DNA of 64,000 bases from Ophioderma brevispina (taxonomy: Eukaryota > Echinodermata > Ophiuroidea > Amphilepidida > Ophiodermatidae). A program made the position numbers and the translations under genes. The stretch covers positions 1 through 64,000 of the forward strand of contig JAMKCH010007263.1 of the NCBI GenBank assembly GCA_023653785.1, given 5' to 3'. The notes under the pieces were generated by a model. The model did no database searches. It had not been told where the DNA came from and worked only from the letters and a program-made list of their open reading frames with translations. Positions 11,982-24,758 of this stretch are shown here, in pieces (position 1 is the first letter of the stretch; every line of letters starts with the position of its first letter).

Positions 11982-12318
11982 TTAAGGGCCGCATCTCTTT
12001 TTCCCACAAGCCTTTTGGTATTATTTCCGTCTTGGAATATTCAAACGCTGGTGTCAATTGCGCCAACTTTTTTTTTTCAATTTAGAAACAGGAATTACGT
12101 ACTTAACGGGACCGCCGTACAGTAAATCTGATGGCCCTCATCCGATATGCATGATCATCTCGAGTAAGTCAACAATTCCAAATAGACTTCGATATTCTGC
12201 TACAAACCTTCAAGTATTTCTTCCCATGTCTCGAGTGGCTAAATATACCATTATAACACATGCTATAAACCACATCAAATGCTGGGACTTCCAGAGGGTT
12301 GAATCAATTGGCCCTTAA
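11982..12318. mobile_element. Possible TTAA-flanked miniature element
   Basis: It opens TTAAGGGCC and closes GGCCCTTAA. Only about nine terminal bases are palindromic, so this is tentative. Its right TTAA (12315-12318) is also the left TTAA of the next element, a pattern seen repeatedly in this window. Confidence 0.3.
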
Positions 12319-12894
12319 GGCTGAATTAGAGATTTCCCGATGAGGGCGGCACCATTTTTCAAACAAAGGTTTTTTTTTTTTCGTTTTACTCGAAATTTTT
12401 TTGTTAGAAAATTTAAGAAAAAAAATTTAAAATTCAGCGCCGCCGCAAAGTGGCCCGCAAAAAATTGAAAAAAGGGGACAAAAATGCATTAAAAAATGCA
12501 TTTTCCCATTAGCATTTTCTAAAAAAAAACCACACATTTCGGATTGTGATTTTTCACCATTTCTTCTGAGACAATTTTTTTTGTCCTTAATGCTTGTCCA
12601 GTATACTAATCACTGTTGTGAATAAACCTTAAAAACCTTTAAGCCCCAATTAAAGTCTTCATATAGAAAATCCAAACTTGTTTATAAATTTCCGGATCCA
12701 GAATTTGTTATACGCGGTATAGTATTCCTATGGCACTGTTATTACTGTGCATAAATGTTTACTGCATGAAAACGGGAAAATCGATTCTCTCTAACTTTGG
12801 AAGCCATTTTAGATGACTATCTTCGGCCTGAGATGACTATTTTAAATTACCACACAAAAACATTACATTTTTGAAATCTCTGAGTCAGCCATTT
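12315..12894. mobile_element. Family C miniature element, copy 1
   Basis: The left end is TTAAGGCTGAATTAGAGATT and the right end is AAATCTCTGAGTCAGCCATTT (20-bp inverted ends, 2-3 differences). The interior shares CCGGATCC, GCATAAATG and ATGACTATCTT blocks with 44513-44884, so the two are copies of one family. Copy 1 is longer, with extra A/T-rich sequence at 12360-12600. It has no coding capacity. Confidence 0.65.
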
Positions 12895-13737
12895 CTTTGA
12901 TCACACACTTTTGGTCTAATATTTAGCTCTTATGGCCAGTAACTTCAGATTTCCACTCAAAGCCATATTTTAGTTTACTACTGAAAATCTGGCAATTGTT
13001 CTTATGAATGATGGTAAGTTATTTGAAAACTGAAAACCCTTGTAGATTTGTGTAAGATGGGCTTAACAGTTTCATAGCTACAATTTGTCCCACATTTTTA
13101 GTAAGAGAAACCAGGTCTCTGTATGAAAATTGAAATTAATTTGATAACCCTGTTTACTTACATTGAATCAATCACACTCATGATTACTTTATGCGTCAAT
13201 GTTTTTTGGGTGTCAAGCTTTCTGTGTGTACCGTTACAAATTTTTTGAGTCACTGGCAGAAAAAAAGCCCACTGAGTGACCCTATTGTATTAGTCCTAAC
13301 AAAATAAAATTTTTGTTTCTGGTAACTTAGTTATGAAATTTGGGGGGATGAAAGAAGAGAAAAATTTTTTTTTGCAAATTTTTTTATGTGTGGAGTCTAT
13401 AATGCTTGCAATTTCGAACAGGAAGACGTCATTTTTTTTTCTTCCAAAGGGCAATTTTTTTGTTCTTTGTGACACTAAAAATTAGGGACATAAGAGTTAT
13501 GGAACCAGATTTTATTTCACTTGGCCTAAACCTGTAGGTTGGCCTGCCTGAGGACATTTTTTTTGGTCACTATACGTGTATTTTTTTTAAACCACTATCA
13601 TGTTTTTTGTGCAATTTCAAATCCATTTTGTCTCTAAATGCTAGTGTTGGGTCATAGCAACACCTTTATATTCTTGTTCTTTGTGAAAAACAGCAAAGTA
13701 TTTACGCTATCGTGCAACGACTAAGTCCCTGTATTCC
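12895..13737. other. No gene recognised
   Basis: AT-rich with T homopolymers (around 13366, 13430 and 13557). Nothing supported. Confidence 0.4.
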
Positions 13738-16160
13738 ACCATTTCTTCTCTATCTTCTGCTGATTCTTCTTTTTCTTTCCAATGCTCCTTAAAATCACTA
13801 GTACCAAACGGTTAAACCCATATCAACCAAATGTGTTCGAATAGAAGAAACCCTGACCCAAGCTTCATAAGGGTGTACTCATATTGGGGTCAAAGGTCAC
13901 GTAACCAGAAGTAGCCGCCATTTTGTAAAAATCTTAAAAGCCTACTTGTCCTACAGAAAACAAGCTGTAGATACCAAATTCGTTCACATAATTCCTTAGA
14001 ACCACCCTTCATCATATAGGATTACACAGATAAACTGTCGGATTTCAATTAACATTCAAATGGCAGCCATATCTAATTAATATTCCAAAAAATGCTTTAT
14101 CTCAAAAACGATGAAGACTGGATTGGTGATGTCTGTGCAAAAGTTGCGGATAATGTTGAGACAAACATTGACCGAATAGTGGCCCCATGGTTACGTGTAA
14201 GATATGCAAATGAGCTAATTAACTATGCAAAACACTAACTATCAACCAAAAATTAGGTAACTGGTCTAATTTTGGTCACAAGAACAACTGATAAAGCTCT
14301 ATTATCCGTGCTCATAATATGGGATCAAAGGTCAATGGGGTCATCTATAGGTCAAATCTGACAGAAAAGCTTATACTAATTATGCCATCGTGATGTCATC
14401 GATGAATTATGAAATATTCCATAGTGACCCCGCTCTGTGACCCAGCGTTTAGGGGTCAAAGGTCAAAATATGACACATATCAACAATTGCTCAAGTGCAA
14501 AAATACCATACAATGTAGGGATTAAAGCGACATAATTGCATAAAAAATCTTCAGGCAATGAAAAGGCCCCTTACTGAAATCACTTTCCCACAAGTTTGAA
14601 AACATTGATGTTTACATTCTGTAAAAACAGTAAAACAGGAAAAATTCCAGAGGGGGATGTGGCAGTTCGTGGCAATTTCTGAAAAAGGATGCTGACATTA
14701 CTGCCAGCATTTCCAAACTTGAAAGCACGCCTGTCAATCAGCTCCCATGACCATGCTATTGTAATATGTGCTAATCCCAGCTAATTCACCTTTAACTTGC
14801 CAGATCAATATCTTACTACAAGCCTAAGTAAGCAATGCCTGATCCTGGTCTGAATCATTTTGAATTGTGTCACAAACATGCCTAGATACAACTTGTAATC
14901 TGTCATGGATGTCAGCCAACCTGGGTTTCTGTTCCAGAAATTGGCCACGAACTGCCACCCCCCCTCTGGATCTCTCCTGTTTTTACTGTTTTACAGATGT
15001 AACATTCAAATTGTTTTTTTCAAACGTGTGGAAGTGATTTTCATAAGGGTCCTTTTCATTATGTATCTTAATAGTTTTTATGCCATTATGTCGCTTTAAT
15101 GAGATGAATAGCTAACATTGACCTGTGTTATGACCAATGTTAGGTAGAAGGGGAGGGGATTAGAACCCCCCCAAAATGAAATATTCTTTTTTCAAACTGT
15201 TTTTCAATATTCACCAGAGCACATTTTTCTCTTAAAATACTTTATCCCATTCAAATCGGACATTCGGTCCGATAGTTTATCGTCAATTCTACTTCACCGC
15301 TTTTGATTCAATAGCTTGCTTCAAAACAATAGAACACAAAGGAATGTAGTGTCGCAAATTTTCTTTTGTTCTTATTTTTTTTCACCCAGCTATTTTAACA
15401 TTTTACTTTTAACATTCCGTACCTTCAAAAGGGAAATAGTTTAAGTCTGCAATAGTACACATTCTTCTAAATTCATGTACTTTCTAATCTGTTTTCAAAA
15501 TTGCGTTGAAAAATAAATAATTTGCATAATATGCAAATTAAGTGTTTCTTTTCTAGATTAAAAAGCGTTTTCCTTGTATTACATTTTGTCATGAAGTTTG
15601 CGATCTTTTAAAAAGTTCAGGCGAAACTACACCCCCTATAGAGCGAAACTTTGGCACAAATGACTTTAAGACCAAGGAGGCTGGGATTTTGGTCTAACTT
15701 CAATACACTAGGTTTGAAATTTTTTTTTTTCAGGTTTGGTCAGATGTTCCCAATTCAGTGTGTCAAATCATATTTTTTGTATACCCTCACCCCTCTATAT
15801 GTGGGCATGTTCTCAAGTTAGACAATGCATAGATCTTTTCAAATCTTAATTTGACAGCTCGATCAACTTTCTGTGACATTTTATTGCGGAGCTACATTTT
15901 TCAAAACCTGGTATTGCGTCTAATTAAATATGGAAATTATCTAATTAAGATGCAAGAAATTTGAAATCGCAGGTTTTTTTTTGAGTACTTTGTGAACACT
16001 TATTTATTTACCCAGACTTAGTTTCTATCATGTTCTTAAAAAAAAATGTCAAATCCTCCTTCTTTACTTAATGGTCAAAGGTAATTACCAAATGCTTCAA
16101 AATCCATCCCGACTAAAGGCGTGGTGCTCTTTGAGCACAAAAATGTCTCTAGTTTAATCT
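13738..16160 (+). repeat. Dispersed repeat, copy 1, interrupted
   Basis: The start (CCAATGCTCCTTAAAATC at 13780) and end (GTGCTCTTTGAGCAC near 16124) match the unit at 36410-37330 in the same order, including GTAGCCGCCATTTTGTAAAA and AAAAGTTGCGGATA. It contains several GGTCAAAGGTCA motifs (13887, 14453). It is interrupted by the element at 14522-15099 and by about 0.9 kb of unrelated AT-rich sequence (about 15140-16070). Confidence 0.7.
14522..15099. mobile_element. TTAA-flanked foldback with 165-bp arms
   Basis: It starts TTAAAGCGACATAATTGCAT and ends ATTATGTCGCTTTAA. The arms (14522-14690 and 14931-15099) pair over about 165 bp, including GTGGCAGTTCGTGGC against the complement of GGCCACGAACTGCCAC. 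Sequence on either side resumes the interrupted dispersed repeat, which shows it is an insertion. The short frame at 14905-15099 is a by-product. Confidence 0.85.
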
Positions 16161-16559
16161 GGTCTTGAAGATGCCCGATTTACTGTTTATTACTATAAAA
16201 TTGCCATTTCTTGACAATACTGTGTGTTAAATTTAGCCACTTAGGGTCTTTACGAACTACAAAATTTCCAATAAAACGTATAAAAAATGGACTTAATGAC
16301 AAGTATGGGGCGTGAATTTGTTTATTTTTAAAGACTCGTAGCTTTAAACTGAAGTGTTTTCTTGTTCCTTTGTGGAATAAACTTGAACATTCAAACATGG
16401 CAAAGCTTTTTTTTCCATCGAAATTTCAGCATAACCCTTTACTATGCCCTCACTCAACAGATTGATGTAATACTTGATTACAACATTGTCTCCTGTGTTT
16501 ATTGTGGTTGGTTTTATTTTCACATGTTTTTGCGAGCAACAAGAGCTGAGATTGAGAAT

Positions 16560-17139
16560 TTAAAGGTGCCCAAATGAGAGATTTCAAGGCATCCATATTG
16601 AAAGTGATTTCATCATAGGAGATTATTGACATTCCATAGATTTCTTCTGTAGATTTGGCTAAGAAATGTCTTATAGGCACTATCAGTGATTTGCTTTATC
16701 AAATCTTCAAAAAATCGGATTTCTGCATGTTTGTAACAAGTATAGGTTATCCGAACATACTCCTGCAAATTATAAGATCAAGAAAACCTAATAAGAACAA
16801 AATATCGGTTATTTTTATGTCATTACTGTCTGTACTGACGCTTACTACAAAAACACGTATTTAATGGAAAATCAAATCTTTGAACACTGCGGTTTTTTTT
16901 TTTTTTTTAATTTTTGCAATTTGGAAATCGAGTAACTTATGACATTCGTACAGACTTATGTCACTTTAAGCTATTCCTGCAAATATGTTGACTCTTTTAG
17001 GGTGATCACGCTGGGTAGTGCCCTTAAAAGCAATAACAACAGGTGATTTTCATTTGCTCATATAACACATTGGCGAATGTCTTATTGCTCCAATACAAAT
17101 TAGGACACACTATATGCATCTCTTGTTGTTTACCTTTAA
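16560..17139. mobile_element. Family B miniature element carrying an insertion
   Basis: The left end is TTAAAGGTGCCCAAATGAGA and the right end ATCTCTTGTTGTTTACCTTTAA. The left subterminal part (CATCCATATTG, GTGATTTCAT) matches the complement of the right part of 21807-22174. The middle is occupied by a family D element (16671-17027), so this copy was split after it inserted. Confidence 0.65.
16671..17027. mobile_element. Family D miniature element, nested copy
   Basis: The left end TTATAGGCACTATCAGTGAT matches TTAAAGACACTATCAGTGAT at 31761, and the right end GGTAGTGCCCTTAA is the degraded inverse. It sits inside the family B copy 16560-17139. Confidence 0.65.
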
Positions 17140-17190
17140 TTAAAAGGTCTGCAGAAATTGTTTTTAACCCATGATTGGGTCACATGTAGG

Positions 17191-17367
17191 CAGTGTAGTG
17201 GCAGAATTAAGGAAAGGGCCCTGTCAGCTCTTAATGCGGAGCCCCTTTAGCGTCAAGAAGCAACCGCATAGCATACTTTATGCTAGTCCGATGGGGGCCC
17301 TGAAGTACTATTTTTGAGGGCCCTGTCCGTAGCTGCTGTCACGCTGACCTCTTAAATCTTGCCACTG
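17191..17367. mobile_element. Miniature hAT-like element
   Basis: The ends CAGTGTAGTGGCA and TGCCACTG are flanked by CATGTAGG (17183-17190) and CATGTATG (17368-17375), a 7-of-8 match to an 8-bp target duplication, the length typical of hAT transposons. 177 bp, no coding capacity. Confidence 0.6.
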
Positions 17368-17375
17368 CATGTATG

Positions 17376-18646
17376 GTTGGTAAAATCACTGCAAAAGCAC
17401 TCAGTATATAACATTGTTAGAAGTCTCAGAAGCTGTTTGTACATATTTCCTAAGCTAGAACATTTTGAACAACATTTAAAAAAAAAAAAACTTATTTGAA
17501 TTTTTTAAAATTTTTGGATTTTTTTTTTAAATTTTTTCTGGCATGTTTTTTTTTTTGGAATGTTATTTTAAAAAAATATAGTAACATAACCCTTTGCAAA
17601 AAAACTATTGTAAAAGTGGTAACTTCAACAATTTTAGCATTTTTTTGCTTGTTTTTAACAAATGAGCTAGTTTCATTCACAGGCTTTTCTACATTCAGCT
17701 ATGGCACAAAATAAACACAAAAAATCACATGTTCTTAATTTCAGCAGTACTTAGTAGCAGAACATTTTCCACTTCTATGGTGTAAAACATTGCCCTTTTC
17801 TGGCCAAGTAATGTGAACACACAGCCTGTAGTGCACGCATTGTCCCTAGATAGCTGCCTAAAGTATTGCCAGTTTATACTCCAGTTTATACTCCAGTGTC
17901 TTAAAAGAAGGTGTGATAACTGTGAAGAGATTGTTTATATTTTTGGTCTCTCCCACAAGGGGGCCTTAAGTTTTTTACGGATGTATGTATAGGATGTATT
18001 TCTTTTGTTATGTTATTTCGTTATGTAATTGTATCTGTATGTGATGAATATCATTTCCTTGTAATCCACAAAATGCAACCACCCTGAACTCTAAGTTTGG
18101 TAGACTAGACCATGATGGCTTGTCTGTTAAGTTTTGCATCAAATATCTTGCCTTTTTCAGGGGCATTTTGTGATCCACAACCCCATTCCCTGACTTTACC
18201 TAAAAAAGTTTAGATTTTTATATCATCTAACCGTTGAACTAATATAGTAAACGGACCAAATTACAGTAATAGTGGCCCTATGGGGCACCATGATACAAAT
18301 ATGGATCTAACATCAAACGCAACATCATAATCCAACTGAAATGGTGGAAATAGCCTTTCTTTCTCATGACCATAAACACAAAGGAGGTGTTAGGATCACA
18401 AAATGCACCTTTAACAGTTGGAAAGAATAAACAAGCATTAGTGCTAGGAGGAAAAGAGTGTTAGGTTTCATAAATCTGTATAGAGGTGGCATCATACAGC
18501 AACATGGGAGAAGACAAATTATATGTAAATATAATGTATGCATGGTAATTAAAAGTTTAAACTTTCTTTGTAATAAGAAAAGTTAAGACAAATTTGTTTG
18601 TCAGGTCCTCAGCTGAGACCACTAGTGATTCCTAGTTCCCATAATT
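17376..18646. other. No gene recognised
   Basis: Long T/A homopolymer tracts at 17475-17575 generate opposing spurious frames. A small tandem duplication AGTTTATACTCC occurs at 17871 and 17883. Nothing else supported. Confidence 0.4.
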
Positions 18647-18654
18647 CTGTATCC

Positions 18655-19169
18655 CAGGGATGTCCAACCTTTTTGACACAGGAGCCGCATTGGTTGAATG
18701 CACAACTATTGCGGACCGCAAACAAGTAATCGGGGGCTCTCAAGTTTGGTTTATAACATGCCTACAAAAGTCTGGAAGTAGGGCCCATATCTATACCAAT
18801 ATTTGCCAAAAAAGGGACCCATAGCAATACCAGAGATGCAGATTTCTGGTCAAATTTAACACACATTTTCCATTTTTGTTGACCTTTTAGCAAATTGGGA
18901 AAAATTTTAGCTTCATTTTGAGGAAATTGGATTAATTTTCCCCACAATTTTTTAGAAAATTTTGGTTTCAGATTGATGAAATTGGACTAATTTTCCAACA
19001 ATGTTTAAAAAGTTCGGTTTCAGATTGAGGAAATTGAACTAATTCAAATGACATCTTTTTTTAAATCTATAATTTAAGATAAATGCATTTTAATTTTCTG
19101 GGAAGTACCTTGGGGGCCGCATGAGAGCTCTTAGCGGGGCGCAAATGGCCCGCAGGCTGGACACCCCTG
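18655..19169. mobile_element. Non-autonomous hAT element with exact 8-bp duplication
   Basis: The left end is CAGGGATGTCCAACCTTTTT and the right end GGCTGGACACCCCTG, together close to the widespread CAGGGGTGTCCA-type hAT terminus. The flanks are CTGTATCC at 18647-18654 and CTGTATCC at 19170-19177, a perfect 8-bp target duplication. Subterminal GGCCGCA/GGCCCGC motifs are also typical. 515 bp, no transposase frame. Confidence 0.9.
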
Positions 19170-19177
19170 CTGTATCC

Positions 19178-20295
19178 TGTTAAATTTGTGGCAAAAGTTA
19201 ATGGTTTAAAATTACAAGTACTTGGAGGGAATGTTACCCTTTAATCAAAATTTCACTACTATATAACTCAGCTACTAGCCTGTAGACTAGTATGCTTAGA
19301 AAGGTTACATTGTGAGTTATATTTATGTATTTAAAGGTGCATGTTCCGATTTGAACATATTAATGAAAACGTGGCTCTGTACTTGATACGGGAGCCTTGG
19401 ACTCACAAACACCCACAACCGAGTTTCATTGGAAGCAAACTTGTGGTGTGATGATAGGCATGATACAGCTAGCCTTGATCAAGGCTGTCTGCTAAGAACC
19501 GACAAACTTGCTATTTATTTTTCATACTGTATTATATTATTGACAGTTATTCTCAATTATTTTGAACAAAATAAATTAATTGGTACACTCCCTGGTGGTC
19601 GGTTGTGCACACTAGATCCAGGAGCGTACTAGTCTAGGTGTAAAACCACAAATACCTGTTGTGGTCAGGTGCAGTGGTTGTGCCACTTTGGGCCACAGCC
19701 TTGATTAAAGTGCTTTGTGGTGTTAATCTTCCCTGTATAAAACTATCAAATTCTTGCAAATGCAGGAAAAGCCTCACAGACTGAACAAGGTGCTCTGCCT
19801 GAGTTGAACTTATTGAACTTACTAGTGGAAACATGGAACATGGGCCAGGTGAAACTGAAGACCTCAAATTAGGTGCTTGATAGAATGAATTTTGCAATGC
19901 TCTACAAAATATTTGAACAAGGATTGGACTAGAGTGGCTATACAAAGTTGTGTGGATACTCCAGTGTGGATGCTCCACCATTCTACATCACGTCTGACCA
20001 CAAAATCATTCTGATATTAAAGGTGTGTGTTCTGAATGTCTTTGGTTCCCTTGACTTGCACAAATTTGTTTTCAAATATATGAAAGACCATGTGGTTTTC
20101 TCACTATTATCCTGAAATTTCGGCCTCTAAATGCATTTCTTTCCAAAGAGCAAAAACTACACTGCCAATGGTTAGATTTTAACAGTAAATGCAAAGGGTA
20201 ATGCAGTATGCTACATGATGCCTAGCCTTGTTCAAGGCAGGCACTCTACCAACTTCATTCATTGGTTTACACGTCCGATACAAGCGGCACAGATC
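19178..20295. other. No gene; TTAAAGG-type repeat ends
   Basis: TTAAAGGTGCATGTTC occurs near 19334 and TTAAAGGTGTGTGTTC near 20019 in the same orientation, which may be two element ends or a duplicated end. Short self-complementary motifs such as CCTTGATCAAGG (19473) and CCTTGTTCAAGG (20226) occur. No supported gene. Confidence 0.4.
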
Positions 20296-20626
20296 CAGGC
20301 CCGAAGCCAGGAATTTATTTGGGGGGTGTGGATTTGCCAAGAGTGGACCTTTCGCGAGGGGGCACAAATTTGTGAATATACTGACACGTGTATTGTACCA
20401 ACAAAAAAAATTTTCGCTCGCCGGTTAACCCAAAATTTTTACCATCGCATCCAAATAACTGGTGATATTGACCACTCGTTATTCATATATCATGCACCAC
20501 AACCATTACAACACCTTTTAGAATTTAGACAAGCGGCAAACTTCAACATGAAAAGCGGACCTTCAACATGACCTTTGTCATTGGGGGGGGGGGGGGGTGT
20601 GTGGCACCCCCCTGGCTATGGCCCTG
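20296..20626. mobile_element. Non-autonomous hAT element with exact 8-bp duplication
   Basis: The left end is CAGGCCCGAAGCCAGG and the right end CCTGGCTATGGCCCTG. The flanks are CACAGATC (20288-20295) and CACAGATC (20627-20634), a perfect 8-bp target duplication. A G run of about 15 lies at 20583-20597 beside the right end. 331 bp, no transposase. Confidence 0.9.
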
Positions 20627-21045
20627 CACAGATCCCTCTCCCTAAAACTAAAGAAATAGCAATACATACTTCATCCAGTTCCCAAGGAGGGATGGCCCAC
20701 CACTCACTCTATTTTGGTGTGGCATTACTTGTCATGTGTTGACATAGCAAGGTGGACAATTTCAAACTTCTAAGTGGGAAACTCGGAATCGGCTTCCATT
20801 GGCCTTATGTAGTGAACACAAGCAGAGAGAGTGAGGATTGGATTTTTAGTACATTGACATATAACCTTATCTTGAATTGTATGTATGATTAAATATTAAC
20901 ATAATTTTATCTTTGGTGCTAAATGTATTTTGCATTGATGTGTATGAACAGAGTAGTATTACCAACTGGTTAAATTTGTAGCCTGATTTTTGAAGGTTAT
21001 GAAATACCAAAATTTTCTCTCTCAGTATCATTTTTGAACAAACTG
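20627..21045. other. No gene recognised
   Basis: Short frames only. Nothing supported. Confidence 0.4.
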
Positions 21046-22258
21046 CTAAGGACCTGGCAGGATAAGCAGAGAGAAGCGCCCTCAATAGTTGTAACTAGGC
21101 TGATGAATTGTCATTTTGCGATATTGCGTGTACAAGAGACTCGGTTTTCATGCTTTCCTCTAAAATTGCCATAACAAGCTAAAAACATGAAAAAACTCCA
21201 AATTGGAAGGGGTGTGAGTTCTAAGTAGCAAACCCACAACTATAAATAAATCATACTACAAAATCATACTCAAGATTTATTCATGATATTATATAACATG
21301 TCTTCCATTGATGATCAGAGTTACTATAACAGAAGTGGTCATTTGGCTTTGGTTCAGAGCTCAGGGAAAATCTGTTGGACTATTACAAAATATAAATTCT
21401 TGTGCAAAGTTTTGTTCATGAATAAATACAAGTGAGTTCTGGTATACAGTGTACTTTGGTCTGGTAGAGAAAGCTATTTATGCTTTGTAATATATTGGGG
21501 AGGTCAAACATGAATGATTGAATGTTTATGCTCTTCTTTTCTATTTTATGCACCCTTGATGGAGAAGTTGTTTAAAATGAACCTTCCCCCCCCCCAAGAA
21601 CGGGAAAGCCACTTACAGGGTAGATAGGTATTATCAATGCACATCAGTATAATAAGTCTCTTTCCGTTCTTGGGGGAAAGGGGTTGTATAATGAAAATTA
21701 AATTTTCCATTGTAGCCTACACTTAAAATTCCTCTTAAAAAGTGCCATTTTCTTCAAAATATGAACATTTTGTGTTTTTCACAGTTCGGATCAGAAAACT
21801 TCACATTTAAAGGTGCAACGAGAGATTAAACATAACAGGTATCCCTAAAAAATATGAAAATTCCGATTTTTGCACCAATTTAAAGCTTTTTATCAAAAAT
21901 GTCCCCATGTGAAAGGATTGAGCTGAAAAAATATTTCATTGGTATAAAAAATGTGAAATTTCTAATTTTGTATAGGAGCAAATACTAAATTCGGTGTATG
22001 TTTTATATTAAAATTAAGGAAATGAAAATCGTCTTTTGTTTTCACTCTCAAGACATTTCTGTAACCTAAGACAAGGTAAGAAATCTCTTTGGATCTTATC
22101 TATAATTATGATTATGAAATCACTACATATGACACAATATATGGATGCCCCAAAATCTCTTGTTGCACCTTTAAAGTTATGATTTATAAAAATGGGTACC
22201 AGATAAGGCAATGTCAAAACTGAGGGCTCTTTCTCTGCTTATCCTTCCAGGTCCTTTG
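21046..22258. mobile_element. 1.2-kb inverted-end element containing another element
   Basis: AGGACCTGGCAGGATAAGCA (21049) is the reverse complement, with one change, of TGCTTATCCTTCCAGGTCCT (22235). Pairing continues inward through GAGGGC/GCCCTC for about 45 bp. The interior holds a hairpin (CCAAGAACGGGAAAG at 21594 against CTTTCCGTTCTTGG at 21660) and the family B element 21807-22174. Confidence 0.6.
21807..22174. mobile_element. Family B miniature element, reference copy
   Basis: TTAAAGGTGCAACGAGAGAT at the left pairs with ATCTCTTGTTGCACCTTTAA at the right. 368 bp with both TTAA ends intact. The interior (TTTGTTTTCACTCTCAAGAC) is shared with 44985-45274. Non-coding. Confidence 0.8.
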
Positions 22259-23557
22259 TCCTCAACATAAATTCAGTGTCGTTTTGAATACAAAACATAT
22301 GGAATTCAATATCAGCACTAGCTGGCAAGGCATGAATTCTAACCTGTATGGCATTACTAATTAGCTGGTCATTATAGTTGCTGGCAGGAAGGCATCTTTT
22401 AACAATGCTTATGGAAGATGAATGTGGCTATTGGCACACACAAACACACACACATTTTTATATAATATCTTTGTGGTGTATCAACTTTTGTGTGTATGAT
22501 TTAAGAAATTTGAATTGCAAAATTGACAAGGGAAGTTCATGGCAAGGTTTTCTCACATAGCACTTATCACACAGGTCACTAGACGTGTAAAAACCCAGTG
22601 CCATGTGTATACAATTTATTCCATACAAGTGTACTGATCGGTGAAGTTAACCATGACTTGGAATTATATTGTTGCTATCAATCCATTGAAATTATTGTAT
22701 TACGAAAGCGTCCAAATATTTCACTCAGCGTATTCAATTTGATATGTGTATTTGCACAATTTAGTCATTCAGACTAAATAGTATAAATTCTAAACAATGT
22801 TTAATGTTATAGACAAACTATTACAAAGTGAAATTTGCAAACCCAAATAGCATCAATCTTACGAATTCACAATCTCTATAAATTACTATTGCATTCACAG
22901 AATAGACTTTTAAAAAAATGAACAATATTCATTCATAGTGCACATGCCTCGATAAGCATCCACTCAGCAACTTCATAACTTTCAAAAGGTGATATTAACT
23001 GCCCATCCAAAAAAGTTTGACACTATTTCCATTTCAAATTGGTGTAAGTATATTTAAGAAAAAAATTGTTACAAATATTTTCATGCAAAGGACAAAATTT
23101 TAAACTAATTTGGACTTTAAAATAGTGTTTTGTCTATCACAGCCACCATTTTGAACCAGGAAGTAATGTAACCTGACAATAGTTTGTCAATAGATGGGGC
23201 ACTAACAAGCGAATAGGTGGTGATGGCCTGTGCAGGCAGTGTCTATCCTGATAGTCCAGATTTTTCCCCAAACCCTTCTATGATTCTTCCCAATTTTAAT
23301 TGTAAACTGCTGTTACAAAGTTGTTATTCATCAACATTTGTTGATCAGAACTACAAAGAGCTACACGCAAAATGTTTGTTTTGCTCATTCATTCATTCAT
23401 TCATTTTGATTTCAATGAACATCCTCCAAATCTCAAGTTCCCTAAAGGGGTAAAATTATAACCATATTGTTGACACCCCTGGTCCTGAGTGATCGATAGC
23501 AGTGCAGTTGCTTTGAATAATGAATGTTTTAAAGTCCAACCCAAGGTAACTTAGTGC
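22259..23557. other. No gene recognised
   Basis: AT-rich. A short (ATTC)n run lies near 23387-23405 and a CA-rich patch at 22436-22456. Short frames are not supported. Confidence 0.4.
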
Positions 23558-23905
23558 TTAAAGGGCGATGGCTCGATTTAAGGATATGAAGTTTTCTTCT
23601 TGATAGATGGCCTCACTCTAAAACCGCATCTGTAAAGTTTTGCGCCGATATTTCAATCCGTTTTGATGCGAGAGCTAAAAACGTGATTTTGTCGCTCCAT
23701 AGAGTACTGTGTAAATTAATATTGGTCGACCAGAATGGGGCATATTTTTGCTCATAACTTCCAAACGAAAACATCCTTTGGCTCTAAGATTTCACATTAT
23801 GAGAAAAATAGCAGCTTTCTTCTGATACCAAAATGTTGGCCACTTCCGGTAAAATCTGGAGCTTCTGGGGACGAGGCTATTAGCGATCGGGCCATGGACC
23901 TTTAA
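23558..23905. mobile_element. Family A miniature element, copy 1
   Basis: The left end is TTAAAGGGCGATGGCTCGAT and the right end GATCGGGCCATGGACCTTTAA. The interior has TTGGTCGACCA and GATACCAAAATGTTGGCCAC blocks, shared with the copies at 24502, 29547 and 61241. 348 bp, non-coding. Confidence 0.8.
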
Positions 23906-24113
23906 TGGAACAAATAAATACCTTTATTATTGGTGACTGTTGTGTATATATGTACAATAGATTGAGTGTAGCAGTGAGCCAGTTTGCAAGATATTGCACA
24001 AACACTTTGGTACTCAACTGTAGGCTTGCTATTAACAAAACATCTATGGGTGAGCTGTAGAAGATTGAAAGCCATGCTTCCCTGAGGAAGACAAATGGGT
24101 ACTAGCCATGGCT

Positions 24114-24724
24114 GCAAGAAAGTTTTAAGTGCAATAGTGCCATTTGTCAGAAATTCCATCCACATACTATTATGCCAAATCTTTGGTCAATGGTCTAAAA
24201 ATGGTCTTTCAGGCAGTGAAGAAAACTGTTTTTTTTAATCTCAATACAATGGATTGGCTACACAACGGAACTGTATATTAGAGAGTGAAGCAAACGGTGG
24301 AATGCTTGTATAACCAAACACAATAGCATTCCAGAGGACATCTGTTTAACAGAAGTTGTATATCGGGTGCCCGATTTAGGGACATGCCATCCCATACACG
24401 CGCAACTTCAAATACGTTGAGCTCACTGAATGGCTTGATCTGTACTTTGTTATGCTGCTTATCCAATTTCAATGGGGAAACATTTTGTGTAAATCTGCTC
24501 TTTAAAGGAGGATGGCCGATTTAAGTATATAAAGTTTTAATCTGATAAGAATGGTCTACCTGATAACTTATCTGGAAAGTTTCATGCCGATAGTTCAAAC
24601 CGTTTTGATGTGAGAGCTAAAAACGTGTGTGGTAATCCCTAGAGTACTGTGTAAAATTAATAGTGGTCGACCAAAATGCGGCACATTTTTTACCCTTATA
24701 ACATCCAACCAACATCCTTTAGCC

Positions 24725-24758
<34 letters not shown>

